Shown here piece after piece: positions 20,263 to 28,211 of a DNA stretch of 64,000 nt. Every line of letters starts with the position of its first letter. Position 1 is the first letter of the stretch. Source of the DNA: Mycobacterium sp. URHD0025 (GTDB lineage Bacteria > Actinomycetota > Actinomycetes > Mycobacteriales > Mycobacteriaceae); contig NZ_AUEQ01000006.1 of the NCBI RefSeq assembly GCF_000426065.1, positions 558,001 through 622,000 of the forward strand, given 5' to 3'. Below the pieces are notes generated by a model. It was not told where the DNA came from, ran no database searches, and was given only the letters and a program-made list of their open reading frames with translations. The position numbers and the translations under genes are program-made.

Positions 20263-21012
20263 ATGACCGCACGGATGAGCCACTTGGGCACCACCTTCGA
20301 TCAGGCCATAGTGGTCATTCCGGCCCATAACGAAGCCGCATTGCTGCCTCGATGCCTGCGTGGGGTCACCACGGCTGCGGCTTGTTGGCCGATGCCGGTG
20401 CTGACAGTCGTCGTCCTTGATTCCTGCGACGACGGCAGCGCCGAGTTGGCAGGTCAGTTCGGCCACGACGTCCACTTCGTCAGCGTCGAGGCGGGCAACG
20501 TCGGCGCGAGCCGGGCCGCCGGTTTCACCTATGCACGCTCGCTGAGCAACCACGTCGACGACTCCCGCGCCTGGTATGCCACCACCGACGCCGACAGCCG
20601 GGTGGACGCCGACTGGCTGCTGCGCCAGACGGCGCCCGCTGTGGACATGGTGCTGGGCGTGGTGCGGGTGGCCGACTGGCGGCATCACCCCGCCGCGCTG
20701 GTCCAGCACTACCTGCGTGCATATGAGTCCGATACGCGGGACACCAACGGGCACAACCACATCCACGGCGCCAACATGGGATTTCGTGCCGACGCGTACT
20801 GGCGGGTCGGCGGCTTCCATCCGCTGGCCACCGGCGAGGACGTTGAATTGGTCGAGAGGTTCGAGGCCGCCTCCTACCGGATACGACGGGACCGGAAGCT
20901 ATCGGTCAGCACCTCGGCGCGCCGGAACGGTCGGGCTCCCGGCGGCTTCGCCGGCTACCTCCGTAATTTGTCGCGGTCGGTATTTCCCTCGGCCGAGATG
21001 GATTCCGTATGA
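20263..21012 (+). CDS. Family 2 glycosyltransferase
   Basis: 249 residues, GT-A fold. VVIPAHNEAALLPRCL starts the nucleotide-sugar domain, TTDADSRVDADWL provides the DxD-type metal site, and GANMGFRADAYWRVGGFHPLATGEDVELVER the acceptor/catalytic ED region. No membrane helices. First of four overlapping genes with an ACAD-like protein, a PIG-L deacetylase and a NodS-like methyltransferase, so it probably builds a small glycoconjugate that is then modified. The ATG at 20263 lies just after TATCTAT; the frame is open to 20215. Confidence 0.85.
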   Translation: MTARMSHLGTTFDQAIVVIPAHNEAALLPRCLRGVTTAAACWPMPVLTVVVLDSCDDGSAELAGQFGHDVHFVSVEAGNVGASRAAGFTYARSLSNHVDDSRAWYATTDADSRVDADWLLRQTAPAVDMVLGVVRVADWRHHPAALVQHYLRAYESDTRDTNGHNHIHGANMGFRADAYWRVGGFHPLATGEDVELVERFEAASYRIRRDRKLSVSTSARRNGRAPGGFAGYLRNLSRSVFPSAEMDSV

Positions 21013-21962
21013 CGGCCGCCCTGGTTCGGAGATGGTTGGAGGCAGGCTGGCTGGAGTTGCCGCCGCCGGGTTCCGGTGCGACAGCGCTGCGCTGGCAGCG
21101 GCTTGCGGAGCTGACCGAGATCGACGTCGTCGCCGGCCGACTCGCAGAGGCTCACCTCGACGCGGTCGCGATCCTCGACGAGCTTGGTGCGAAACAGCCT
21201 GCGCGCGGAGATCTTTGGGCGGTGTGGGCCGCCGAAGACCCGGACGCTGTGCTCAACGCGCACACCACTGGAGACCCCGAAACGGACACGGTGAGGCTGT
21301 CGGGCACCAAAGCGTGGTGCTCGGGGGCGGGGATCTGCACACACGCATTGGTGACGGCCCACCGCGACGACGGCCAACGTGGGCTGTACGCGGTGGTGAC
21401 AGACAGCGCCGGGGTGCAACCGTTGCCCAGTACGTGGAGGAATCCCGGCATGGCTGACAGTGACACCCGCTCAGTCCAATTCAGCGGCGCGCATGCGGTA
21501 CCCGTCGGCAATCCAGGCGACTATCTGGATCGCCCCGGCTTCTGGCACGGTGCGATCGGCGTCGCGGCCTGTTGGCTCGGCGCCGCCCGCGCGGTCGCCG
21601 CGCCCCTGTACGGCCGCGTCGCCCGCGGAGGTGCCGACGAGCACACCCTGGCCCACCTCGGGGCTGTCGACGCTGCGATCGCGGCCGCCGAAGCGATGCT
21701 CGCCGCGGCGGCCGAGGCGATCGACGCTGACCCGTTCGACCGGTCCGGGTCCGCCGAGCTGCTGGCCAGGCGGATCCGCGCTGTCACCGAAACCGCTGTC
21801 GACGAGGCGATTTCCCGAACCGGCCGCGCACTCGGGCCCGCGCCGCTGTGCCAGGATGCCCAACATGCAGGTCGCGTCGCGGATCTCACGATCTATGTGC
21901 GGCAGAGCCACGCCGAGCGTGACCTCGCCGCGCTCGGGAGGCTGGCGGGGGAGCACCGATGA
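21009..21962 (+). CDS. Acyl-CoA dehydrogenase-like protein
   Basis: 317 residues, shorter than usual ACADs (about 380-400). Recognisable parts are VRLSGTKAWCSGAGICTHALVTA (flavin/substrate middle domain), STWRNPGMADSDT, and a C-terminal helical region ending CQDAQHAGRVADLTIYVRQSHAERDLAALGRL. The YEGT-type segment that carries the catalytic Glu in FadE25 is not seen, so classic dehydrogenation is doubtful. ATGA overlap with the GT2 gene and with the next gene indicates one tightly coupled operon. Confidence 0.75.
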   Translation: MTAALVRRWLEAGWLELPPPGSGATALRWQRLAELTEIDVVAGRLAEAHLDAVAILDELGAKQPARGDLWAVWAAEDPDAVLNAHTTGDPETDTVRLSGTKAWCSGAGICTHALVTAHRDDGQRGLYAVVTDSAGVQPLPSTWRNPGMADSDTRSVQFSGAHAVPVGNPGDYLDRPGFWHGAIGVAACWLGAARAVAAPLYGRVARGGADEHTLAHLGAVDAAIAAAEAMLAAAAEAIDADPFDRSGSAELLARRIRAVTETAVDEAISRTGRALGPAPLCQDAQHAGRVADLTIYVRQSHAERDLAALGRLAGEHR

Positions 21963-22738
21963 CGGCCGCGGAACCCGTTGAACCATGCGGCAACGCACCG
22001 CGCTTCGGGGCGCGGCCGCTGAGCTGCGGCGGCACCCCCGGTCACGTCTGGACCAGCTGGGGCCGCTCCTTCGGTGAGCTGGACGTCACGGCGTGTCCTG
22101 CACTGGTGGTGGTCGCACCGCATCCCGACGACGAGACCCTTGGCTTCGGGGCGACCATGGCGCTGCTGGCGGAGCGGGGTGTCGACGTCCAGGTGGTTTC
22201 CGTCAGTGACGGCGGGGCCGCCCAAGGCGATCTCACCCCATTTGACCGCTACCGACTGGAACGCACGAGGAGCGCCGAGTTGAGAAAGGCGGCAAGGGTT
22301 CTCGGTGTGGGTGAGCCGATCAGCCTCGGACTACCGGACGGCGAACTTGCCGACCACCAGAACGCGATCACCGATCTGCTGACCGGGATACTCCAGGCTC
22401 GTCCGCCCGGCACATGGTGTGCGACGACGTGGCGCGGTGACGGGCATCCCGATCACGAGGCCGTCGGGCGGGCGGCCGCCACGGCTGCGCACCGCACAGC
22501 GGCGGTCCTGCTCGAGTACCCCGTCTGGATGTGGCACTGGGCCAGGCCAGGAGACGCCGCAGTGCCCTGGGACCGGGCGTTCACGGTGCCATTGACGGCC
22601 TCGGCCGTGGAGCGTAAGCAGGTTGCCGCGCAGACCTTCCGCAGTCAGTTCCACCCGCTCACACCTGGTGCGGGCCCAGTGCTGCCGCCTTTCGTGTTGC
22701 CTCGGCTGCTCGCGGTCGGCGAGATGGTGTTCCGTTGA
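21959..22738 (+). CDS. PIG-L family deacetylase
   Basis: 259 residues. Zinc and catalytic motif APHPDDETLGFG near residue 52 and the downstream metal ligand in GDGHPDHEAVG, both typical of LmbE/PIG-L N-acetylglucosamine-type deacetylases (MshB, Mca, teicoplanin deacetylase relatives). Predicted to remove an N-acyl group from a sugar produced with the GT2 enzyme. ATGA overlap with the ACAD-like gene; the next gene begins TTGA at its stop. Confidence 0.88.
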   Translation: MTAAEPVEPCGNAPRFGARPLSCGGTPGHVWTSWGRSFGELDVTACPALVVVAPHPDDETLGFGATMALLAERGVDVQVVSVSDGGAAQGDLTPFDRYRLERTRSAELRKAARVLGVGEPISLGLPDGELADHQNAITDLLTGILQARPPGTWCATTWRGDGHPDHEAVGRAAATAAHRTAAVLLEYPVWMWHWARPGDAAVPWDRAFTVPLTASAVERKQVAAQTFRSQFHPLTPGAGPVLPPFVLPRLLAVGEMVFR

Positions 22739-23376
22739 CGCAGCGCCTGCCCGACACGTACTTCGACCGCATGTATGCGACCTCGGCCGACCCCTGGCAG
22801 CTGGCGACCCGCTGGTACGAGCAACGAAAGTACGCGATCACGATGTCGATGCTGCCGCAGCAGCGTTACCGGCACGCCTTCGAGCCGGGTTGCTCGATCG
22901 GCACCCTCACCGCGCTGCTCGCCGAGCGCTGCGATCATGTCACTGCAATGGATGTGGCCGGCGCCGCGCTGGAGACCGCCGACGCGCGACTGCGTGCCGA
23001 CGGCTGCCGTGCCGGGACGCGGGATCGTGTCACCTTGTCGCGTGGCTCTCTCGACGATCCTTGGCCGCCAGGACCTTTCGACCTACTTGTGCTCTCAGAA
23101 GTGGCGTACTACCTGGACGAGGAGTTGCTGGCGGGGCTGCTTCGCCGCGAGTGTGCCCGGCTGGCTTCCGGTGCGACGGTCATAGCGGCCCACTGGCGTC
23201 ACGAGGTGGCCGACTATCCGCTCAGCGGTGATCAGGCCAACCGGATAATCGCGGCGACACCGGGCCTCATCTCGATCGGCGCCTACCACGACCGCGATGT
23301 GGGCATCGAAGTTTTCGACACCCACAGCGCCGCATCCGTCGCGGCGCGCAATGGTGTGCCGGGAGCTGAGGGTTAG
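22735..23376 (+). CDS. NodS-like SAM-dependent methyltransferase
   Basis: 213 residues. YFDRMYATSADPWQLATRWYEQRKYAIT is the N-terminal signature of the NodS family, followed by the SAM-binding motif AFEPGCSIGTLTALLAERC and FDLLVLSEVAYYLDEEL. NodS N-methylates a deacetylated chitooligosaccharide in rhizobia; after a PIG-L deacetylase the same kind of N-methylation of an exposed amino sugar is a fair inference. TTG start at 22735 gives a four-base TTGA overlap with the PIG-L stop. Confidence 0.85.
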   Translation: MTQRLPDTYFDRMYATSADPWQLATRWYEQRKYAITMSMLPQQRYRHAFEPGCSIGTLTALLAERCDHVTAMDVAGAALETADARLRADGCRAGTRDRVTLSRGSLDDPWPPGPFDLLVLSEVAYYLDEELLAGLLRRECARLASGATVIAAHWRHEVADYPLSGDQANRIIAATPGLISIGAYHDRDVGIEVFDTHSAASVAARNGVPGAEG

Positions 23377-23395
23377 ATAACGCCGGTTTGGGTAT
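23371..23395 (+). promoter_or_regulatory. Possible SigF-type promoter of csbD
   Basis: A perfect -10, GGGTAT (23390-23395), is preceded by GGTTA (23371-23375) with 14-15 base spacing; the -35 is one base off and the spacing short. CsbD genes are general-stress genes, which supports the assignment. Confidence 0.35.
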
Positions 23396-23488
23396 CCGAT
23401 GGGTGACTGCGTGACGAAACACGTTCCCACGCCATGTCATTCCTTGCCGCGAACCCGCGGCCAGACCGCTGCATTGAAGGAGAAGCCC

Positions 23489-23662
23489 ATGAGCGCCGTC
23501 GACAAGGCCAAGAACAAGGCCGAAGAGCTGGCAGGAACGGCCAAGGAGAAGATCGGGAAGGCGACCGGCGACAGGGACACCGAGGCCGAGGGACACAAGG
23601 ATCAGGCCAAGGGCAACCTCAAGCAGGCCGGGGAGAAGGTCAAGGACGCCTTCAAGGACTGA
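23489..23662 (+). CDS. CsbD family stress protein
   Basis: 57 residues, MSAVDKAKNKAEELAGTAKE through NLKQAGEKVKDAFKD, highly charged and rich in Lys, Glu and Gly like all CsbD proteins. The role of CsbD is unknown, but it is a sigma-B/SigF-type general stress marker. ATG at 23489 with AAGGAG at 23477-23482. It sits inside the segment bounded by the 47-bp direct repeat. Confidence 0.93.
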   Translation: MSAVDKAKNKAEELAGTAKEKIGKATGDRDTEAEGHKDQAKGNLKQAGEKVKDAFKD

Positions 23663-23715
23663 CCCCACGACGGTGACGCTCTTCCCTCAGCTGGATCGTC
23701 GATGAAACCCGCGGA

Positions 23716-23762
23716 TCACGAACTCTTCGACACCCTGGGGCTTGACGGGTCGTCGAGCTGAC
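23716..23762 (+). repeat. Direct repeat copy B (remnant of the PH-domain gene 3' end)
   Basis: TCACGAACTCTTCGACACCC and the following 27 bases match copy A at 20130-20176. It still encodes HELFDTLGLDGSSS and a stop on the plus strand but has no upstream gene. On the minus strand it forms the last codons of gtrA. Confidence 0.75.
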
Positions 23763-24378
23763 GCGCCTTCGCGCGGCGACTCGGCCCCCGCAAGGGCGTC
23801 ACCGTCGCCGACTTGTGCTCCGCATGATCCTCAAGCGCTTCAGCGATGCCGCCACCGGTCAACGTGGACTCCAGCGCCAGATCGGGCTTGTCGACGAACT
23901 CATCGGGGAACACCCAGCGGCGGAAAGCCCAGAACCGGAACGCCATCTGCAGGAGATTGCCCAGGATGTAGGCCGAGATGAAGTCGGCGATGTTCTCCAC
24001 CGTCAGCGACACCTCGGGGACCCGGAGACCCAGTACGTAGCTGGAGAAATACAGCGGAAGCATCGAGAGCAGCACACCCACGCCGCTGAACGCGAAGAAC
24101 AGCAGGGCCTCGTGATGACGCTCGCGGCCGCCGCGGTTCTGGAAGCTCCACTCCCGATTGAGGATGTAGGAGGCGATGACGGCGACGATGCCTGCGATGA
24201 TCTTGGCGGTGACCGGCTTGGGCTCGAGCACCGTGAGCTTGAGGGTGTAGAAGATTGTCGAATCGATGACAAACGTCGTCGCGCCGACGATCGCGAACTT
24301 GATCAGTTCGTGATGCCGCTCGGCATAGGGACGGACGAATCGCGGCAATCGGGCGATTGTCGCATCAGCGAAGGACAC
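23716..24378 (-). CDS. GtrA-like membrane protein
   Basis: 220 residues, GtrA/DPMS family with four membrane helices: IKFAIVGATTFVIDSTIFYTL, KIIAGIVAVIASYILNREWSFQ, LLFFAFSGVGVLLSMLPLYF and a fourth ending MAFRFWAFRRWVFPDEF. GtrA proteins help move polyprenyl-linked sugars across the membrane; corresponds to Rv3277. GTG at 24378 is eight bases after TACACT (complement of 24387-24392), so probably leaderless. The C-terminal tail of about 60 residues is hydrophilic and its end is encoded by direct repeat copy B. Confidence 0.88.
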   Translation of the reverse strand: MSFADATIARLPRFVRPYAERHHELIKFAIVGATTFVIDSTIFYTLKLTVLEPKPVTAKIIAGIVAVIASYILNREWSFQNRGGRERHHEALLFFAFSGVGVLLSMLPLYFSSYVLGLRVPEVSLTVENIADFISAYILGNLLQMAFRFWAFRRWVFPDEFVDKPDLALESTLTGGGIAEALEDHAEHKSATVTPLRGPSRRAKARQLDDPSSPRVSKSS

Positions 24379-24500
24379 AGGTAGGCAGTGTACGGAAATG
24401 CGCCCTACGATGCCGAATCCTTGGGAAGGCAGACCTTAACCGCAGGTCAATGAGCCGGTCACGATAATGACACCAATTCGCGCATGACACCATAGAGCGC

Positions 24501-25694
24501 GTGCCGACAACTCCCCAGAAGCCTGTCGTGGCCATGATCGGCGGCGGCCAGCTCGCCAGGATGACTCACCAGGCGGCCATCGCACTCGGACAGACCTTGC
24601 GGGTGCTGGCTGCCGGGCCGGACGAATCCGCCGCGCAGGTCACCCCCGACGTCGTCATCGGCTCCCACACCGACCTCGACGCGCTGCGCCGGGCGGCGGC
24701 CGGCGCGTCCGCGTTGACGTTCGACCACGAACACGTGCCCACCGAGCACCTCGAGAAGCTCGTGGCCGAAGGGGTGACGGTCAGCCCGCCGCCGCAGGCA
24801 CTGGTGCACGCCCAGGACAAACTGCTCATGCGCCGCAAGCTGCAGAGCCTGGGTGCCCCCGTGCCGCGCTTCGCCGAGATCACCTCGGTCTCCGACGTCG
24901 AGGCGTTCGTGCAGCAGATCGACGGTCCGGTGGTGATCAAGACGGTGCGCGGCGGCTACGACGGCAAAGGCGTGGTGATGGCCGACGATCTGGCGTCCGC
25001 GCGCGAGACCGTGGCCGGTTACCTGGCCGACGGGGTCGCGGTGCTGGCCGAGGAACGCGTCGCGATGCGCCGGGAGCTCGCCGCGCTGGTGGCCCGCTCG
25101 CCGTTCGGACAGGGCGCGGCCTGGCCCGTGGTCGAAACCGTGCAACGCGACGGAATCTGCGTCGAGGTGTATGCCCCCGCGCCAGGACTGTCCGCCGAAT
25201 TGGGTTCGGCCGCACAGCAACTCGGTCTGCGGCTGGCGAACGAGCTCGGCGTGGTCGGGGTGCTGGCGGTCGAGCTGTTCGAGACGGCCGACGGCGGACT
25301 CTTGGTCAACGAACTGGCCATGCGTCCGCACAACTCCGGGCACTGGACCATGGACGGCGCGGTCACCAGCCAGTTCGAGCAGCATCTGCGTGCGGTCCTG
25401 GACTACCCGCTCGGTGACACCTCGGCGATCGCGCCCGCTGCTGTGATGGCCAACGTGCTCGGGGCGCCGCAGACGCCGGCGATGTCGATGGACGAGCGGC
25501 TGCACCACCTCTTCGCGCGGATCCCCGATGCGAAGGTTCACCTGTACGGCAAGGGTGAGCGGCCGGGACGAAAACTCGGGCACGTCAACATCATCGGTGC
25601 GGACATGGACGAACTCCGAGAGCGTGCGGTGCGGGCGGCGCACTGGTTGTCGCACGGCGAGTGGACCGACGGATGGGATGAACATGGCGACTAG
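24501..25694 (+). CDS. purK: N5-carboxyaminoimidazole ribonucleotide synthase PurK
   Basis: 397 residues, ATP-grasp enzyme of purine synthesis: AIR + ATP + bicarbonate gives N5-[25 protein letters not shown] at the N terminus, ATP-grasp core [16 protein letters not shown], and [28 protein letters not shown] near the end are diagnostic. GTG start at 24501, no ribosome site. Overlaps purE by 11 bases, so the two successive pathway steps are co-translated. Confidence 0.96.
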   Translation: MPTTPQKPVVAMIGGGQLARMTHQAAIALGQTLRVLAAGPDESAAQVTPDVVIGSHTDLDALRRAAAGASALTFDHEHVPTEHLEKLVAEGVTVSPPPQALVHAQDKLLMRRKLQSLGAPVPRFAEITSVSDVEAFVQQIDGPVVIKTVRGGYDGKGVVMADDLASARETVAGYLADGVAVLAEERVAMRRELAALVARSPFGQGAAWPVVETVQRDGICVEVYAPAPGLSAELGSAAQQLGLRLANELGVVGVLAVELFETADGGLLVNELAMRPHNSGHWTMDGAVTSQFEQHLRAVLDYPLGDTSAIAPAAVMANVLGAPQTPAMSMDERLHHLFARIPDAKVHLYGKGERPGRKLGHVNIIGADMDELRERAVRAAHWLSHGEWTDGWDEHGD

Positions 25695-26217
25695 TGAAGC
25701 GACGGGCTCGGGTTCGGGTCCCAGGGTCGGGCTCATCATGGGCAGCGACAGCGACTGGTCGGTGATGTCCGACGCTGCCGAGGCGCTCGCCGAGTTCGAG
25801 GTGCCGTTCGAGGTCGGTGTGGTCTCCGCGCACCGCACCCCGCAGCGCATGCTCGACTACGCCAAGACGGCCGCGGACCGGGGCGTCGAGGTGATCATCG
25901 CCGGGGCTGGGGGGGCCGCGCACCTGCCCGGGATGGTGGCGTCTGCGACACCGCTGCCGGTCATCGGGGTGCCGGTGCCACTGGCCCGGCTGGACGGCAT
26001 GGACTCGCTGCTGTCGATCGTCCAGATGCCCGCCGGTGTGCCGGTGGCCACGGTGTCCATCGGGGGAGCGCGCAATGCGGGCCTGCTGGCCGTGCGAATT
26101 CTGGGCTCGGCCGACGCCGAGCTGCGGGCCCGGATGGTGAACTTCCAGGCCGACCTGGAGAACATGGTCCTGGCGAAGGACGCCGCCTTGCGCGATCGCC
26201 TGTTGGGCGAGGCTTGA
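25684..26217 (+). CDS. purE: N5-carboxyaminoimidazole ribonucleotide mutase PurE
   Basis: 177 residues. [25 protein letters not shown] and [17 protein letters not shown] are the class I PurE signatures; it converts N5-CAIR to CAIR. Start taken at ATG 25684 ([10 protein letters not shown]); ATG 25678 is an in-frame alternative. It directly follows and overlaps purK. Confidence 0.95.
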   Translation: MATSEATGSGSGPRVGLIMGSDSDWSVMSDAAEALAEFEVPFEVGVVSAHRTPQRMLDYAKTAADRGVEVIIAGAGGAAHLPGMVASATPLPVIGVPVPLARLDGMDSLLSIVQMPAGVPVATVSIGGARNAGLLAVRILGSADAELRARMVNFQADLENMVLAKDAALRDRLLGEA

Positions 26218-26233
26218 CGAGACGAGGGCTGAG

Positions 26234-26890
26234 TCAGTCGCCGATGAGCCCGCGAATGCGCGACGTCAGCGATTCGATCGGCTCATCGGTCGACATCACC
26301 ACCACTGCGGTGCGGGCACTACCGCCCCGGTAGATCGGCCAGGTCGCGGCCAGCGCCTCGGCCAGGTCTGACCGTGGGTTGATCACGTCGCCGCGCAGCC
26401 ATCGGCGCAGAACATGGTTGTGTGCGGCGACCACGGCGTTGGCGAACAGTTCGGCGCGCAGGCCCGCCGTCCAATCGCCGGTCTGCGCGGCCCGCAGGTG
26501 TTTGGTGAACAGTCGGACATACCGTGACACCACGGCGGTTTCGAAGTCGCGCAGGGCCGGCACCGAGCGGGTGAGCCGATACCGCGTCCGCGCACGGTCG
26601 CCCTCGGCGAGATAGTTCTCGAATACCGAGGTCGTCGCCACCGCGATGACCTCGGCGGGGAGGGCTTCGGCGGGCACCGCCGCCAACCTCTCGTCGGCGC
26701 GGCGCAGCAACGCCTCGTGATCGGGGAAGATCATCGCCTCTTTCGACCCGAACTGACGAAACGCGGTGGTGCGTCCCACCTGTGCCCGCGTGGCGATGTC
26801 GTCGACGCTGGTGGCCTCGTACCCACGTTCTTCGAACAGGTCGAACGCCGCGCTGACCAGGCGCTCCCGAGTGCTCGGCAGATCGGGCAT
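26234..26890 (-). CDS. TetR family transcriptional regulator
   Basis: 218 residues. N-terminal HTH: RERLVSAAFDLFEERGYEATSVDDIATRAQVGRTTAFRQFGSKEAM; C-terminal ligand domain is not assignable. ATG at 26890 has AGGAAAGG upstream; the frame to 27001 would run through the operator. A perfect palindrome (26926-26940) lies 36 bases upstream, between this gene and fadE25, which suggests self-regulation and control of fadE25 by an acyl-CoA-type ligand. Confidence 0.9.
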   Translation of the reverse strand: MPDLPSTRERLVSAAFDLFEERGYEATSVDDIATRAQVGRTTAFRQFGSKEAMIFPDHEALLRRADERLAAVPAEALPAEVIAVATTSVFENYLAEGDRARTRYRLTRSVPALRDFETAVVSRYVRLFTKHLRAAQTGDWTAGLRAELFANAVVAAHNHVLRRWLRGDVINPRSDLAEALAATWPIYRGGSARTAVVVMSTDEPIESLTSRIRGLIGD

Positions 26891-26925
26891 GAGCGCACCT
26901 TTCCTGGGACTGAGTGCCGATGGTA

Positions 26926-26940
26926 TGGTACTGAGTACCA
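26926..26940. promoter_or_regulatory. Perfect operator-like palindrome TGGTACT-G-AGTACCA
   Basis: Seven-base arms around a single G. ACTGAGT also occurs 22 bases away at 26909-26915 as a partial copy. It is in the divergent interval between the TetR gene and fadE25. Confidence 0.6.
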
Positions 26941-27025
26941 AAAGTAGCAGGGCGATGCACTCGATGTGCAGTCCGCGCAACGATTGATCCAAGAGAGCCA
27001 CGAGCTGAGAGCTAGGGAGAAGATC

Positions 27026-28195
27026 ATGGCTGGCTGGGCCGGTAACCCCTCATTCGATCTGTTTCAGCTGCCGGAGGAGCACCAGGAGCTCCGGGCGGCG
27101 ATTCGGGCGTTGGCGGAGAAGGAAATTGCGCCGTATGCCGCCGACGTCGACGAGAACGCGCGCTTCCCGGAGGAAGCTCTCCAGGCCCTCACCACCTCGG
27201 GTTTCAACGCCATTCACGTGCCCGAGGAGTACGGCGGCCAGGGTGCCGATTCGGTCGCGGCCTGCATCGTGATCGAGGAAGTGGCCCGGGTCGATTGCTC
27301 GGCGTCGCTGATCCCCGCGGTCAACAAGCTGGGCACCATGGGCCTGATCCTGCGCGGGTCGGACGAGTTGAAGAAGCAGGTGCTGCCGTCGCTCGCCTCC
27401 GGTGATGCGATGGCCTCCTATGCGCTGTCCGAGCGTGAGGCGGGCAGCGACGCCGCGGGTATGCGGACCCGTGCGAAGGCCGATGGCGACGGTTGGATCC
27501 TCAACGGCACCAAGTGCTGGATCACCAACGGCGGCAAGTCGACCTGGTACACCGTCATGGCGGTGACCGACCCCGACAAGGGTGCCAACGGTATTTCGGC
27601 GTTCATGGTCCACAAGGACGATGAGGGCTTCGTTGTCGGCCCCAAGGAGCGCAAGCTCGGCATCAAGGGCAGCCCGACCACCGAGCTGTATTTCGAGAAC
27701 TGCCGCGTTCCGGGGGACCGGATCATCGGCGACCCCGGTACCGGATTCAAGACCGCGTTGGCGACGCTGGATCACACCCGTCCGACGATCGGCGCCCAAG
27801 CCGTCGGTATCGCTCAGGGTGCGTTGGACGCCGCGATCGCCTACACCAAGGACCGCAAGCAGTTCGGCCGTCCGATCAGTGACAACCAGGGCGTGCAGTT
27901 CATGCTCGCCGACATGGCGATGAAGGTGGAAGCCGCACGGTTGATGGTGTACTCAGCCGCAGCGCGGGCCGAGCGTGGCGAGGGCAACCTCGGATTCATC
28001 TCGGCGGCCAGCAAGTGCCTGGCCTCGGATGTGGCCATGGAGGTCACCACCGATGCGGTGCAGTTGTTCGGCGGCGCCGGTTACACGGTGGACTTCCCGG
28101 TCGAGCGGATGATGCGGGACGCCAAGATCACCCAGATCTACGAGGGCACCAACCAGATTCAGCGCGTGGTCATGAGCCGCGCCCTGTTGAAGTAG
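27026..28195 (+). CDS. fadE25: Acyl-CoA dehydrogenase FadE25
   Basis: 389 residues, full-length ACAD. N-terminal helices (EEHQELRAAIRALAEKEIAPYA), flavin-binding YALSEREAGSDAAGM and WITNGGKSTWYTVMA, C-terminal QLFGGAGYTVDFPVERMMRDAKITQIYEGTNQIQR with the catalytic Glu in YEGT. Oxidises acyl-CoA to enoyl-CoA in beta-oxidation. ATG at 27026 with AGGGAG at 27014-27019. In M. tuberculosis fadE25 (Rv3274c) also follows purE; here a tetR gene separates them. Confidence 0.95.
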   Translation: MAGWAGNPSFDLFQLPEEHQELRAAIRALAEKEIAPYAADVDENARFPEEALQALTTSGFNAIHVPEEYGGQGADSVAACIVIEEVARVDCSASLIPAVNKLGTMGLILRGSDELKKQVLPSLASGDAMASYALSEREAGSDAAGMRTRAKADGDGWILNGTKCWITNGGKSTWYTVMAVTDPDKGANGISAFMVHKDDEGFVVGPKERKLGIKGSPTTELYFENCRVPGDRIIGDPGTGFKTALATLDHTRPTIGAQAVGIAQGALDAAIAYTKDRKQFGRPISDNQGVQFMLADMAMKVEAARLMVYSAAARAERGEGNLGFISAASKCLASDVAMEVTTDAVQLFGGAGYTVDFPVERMMRDAKITQIYEGTNQIQRVVMSRALLK

Positions 28196-28211
28196 GCCAC
28201 GCACCCTCGGC

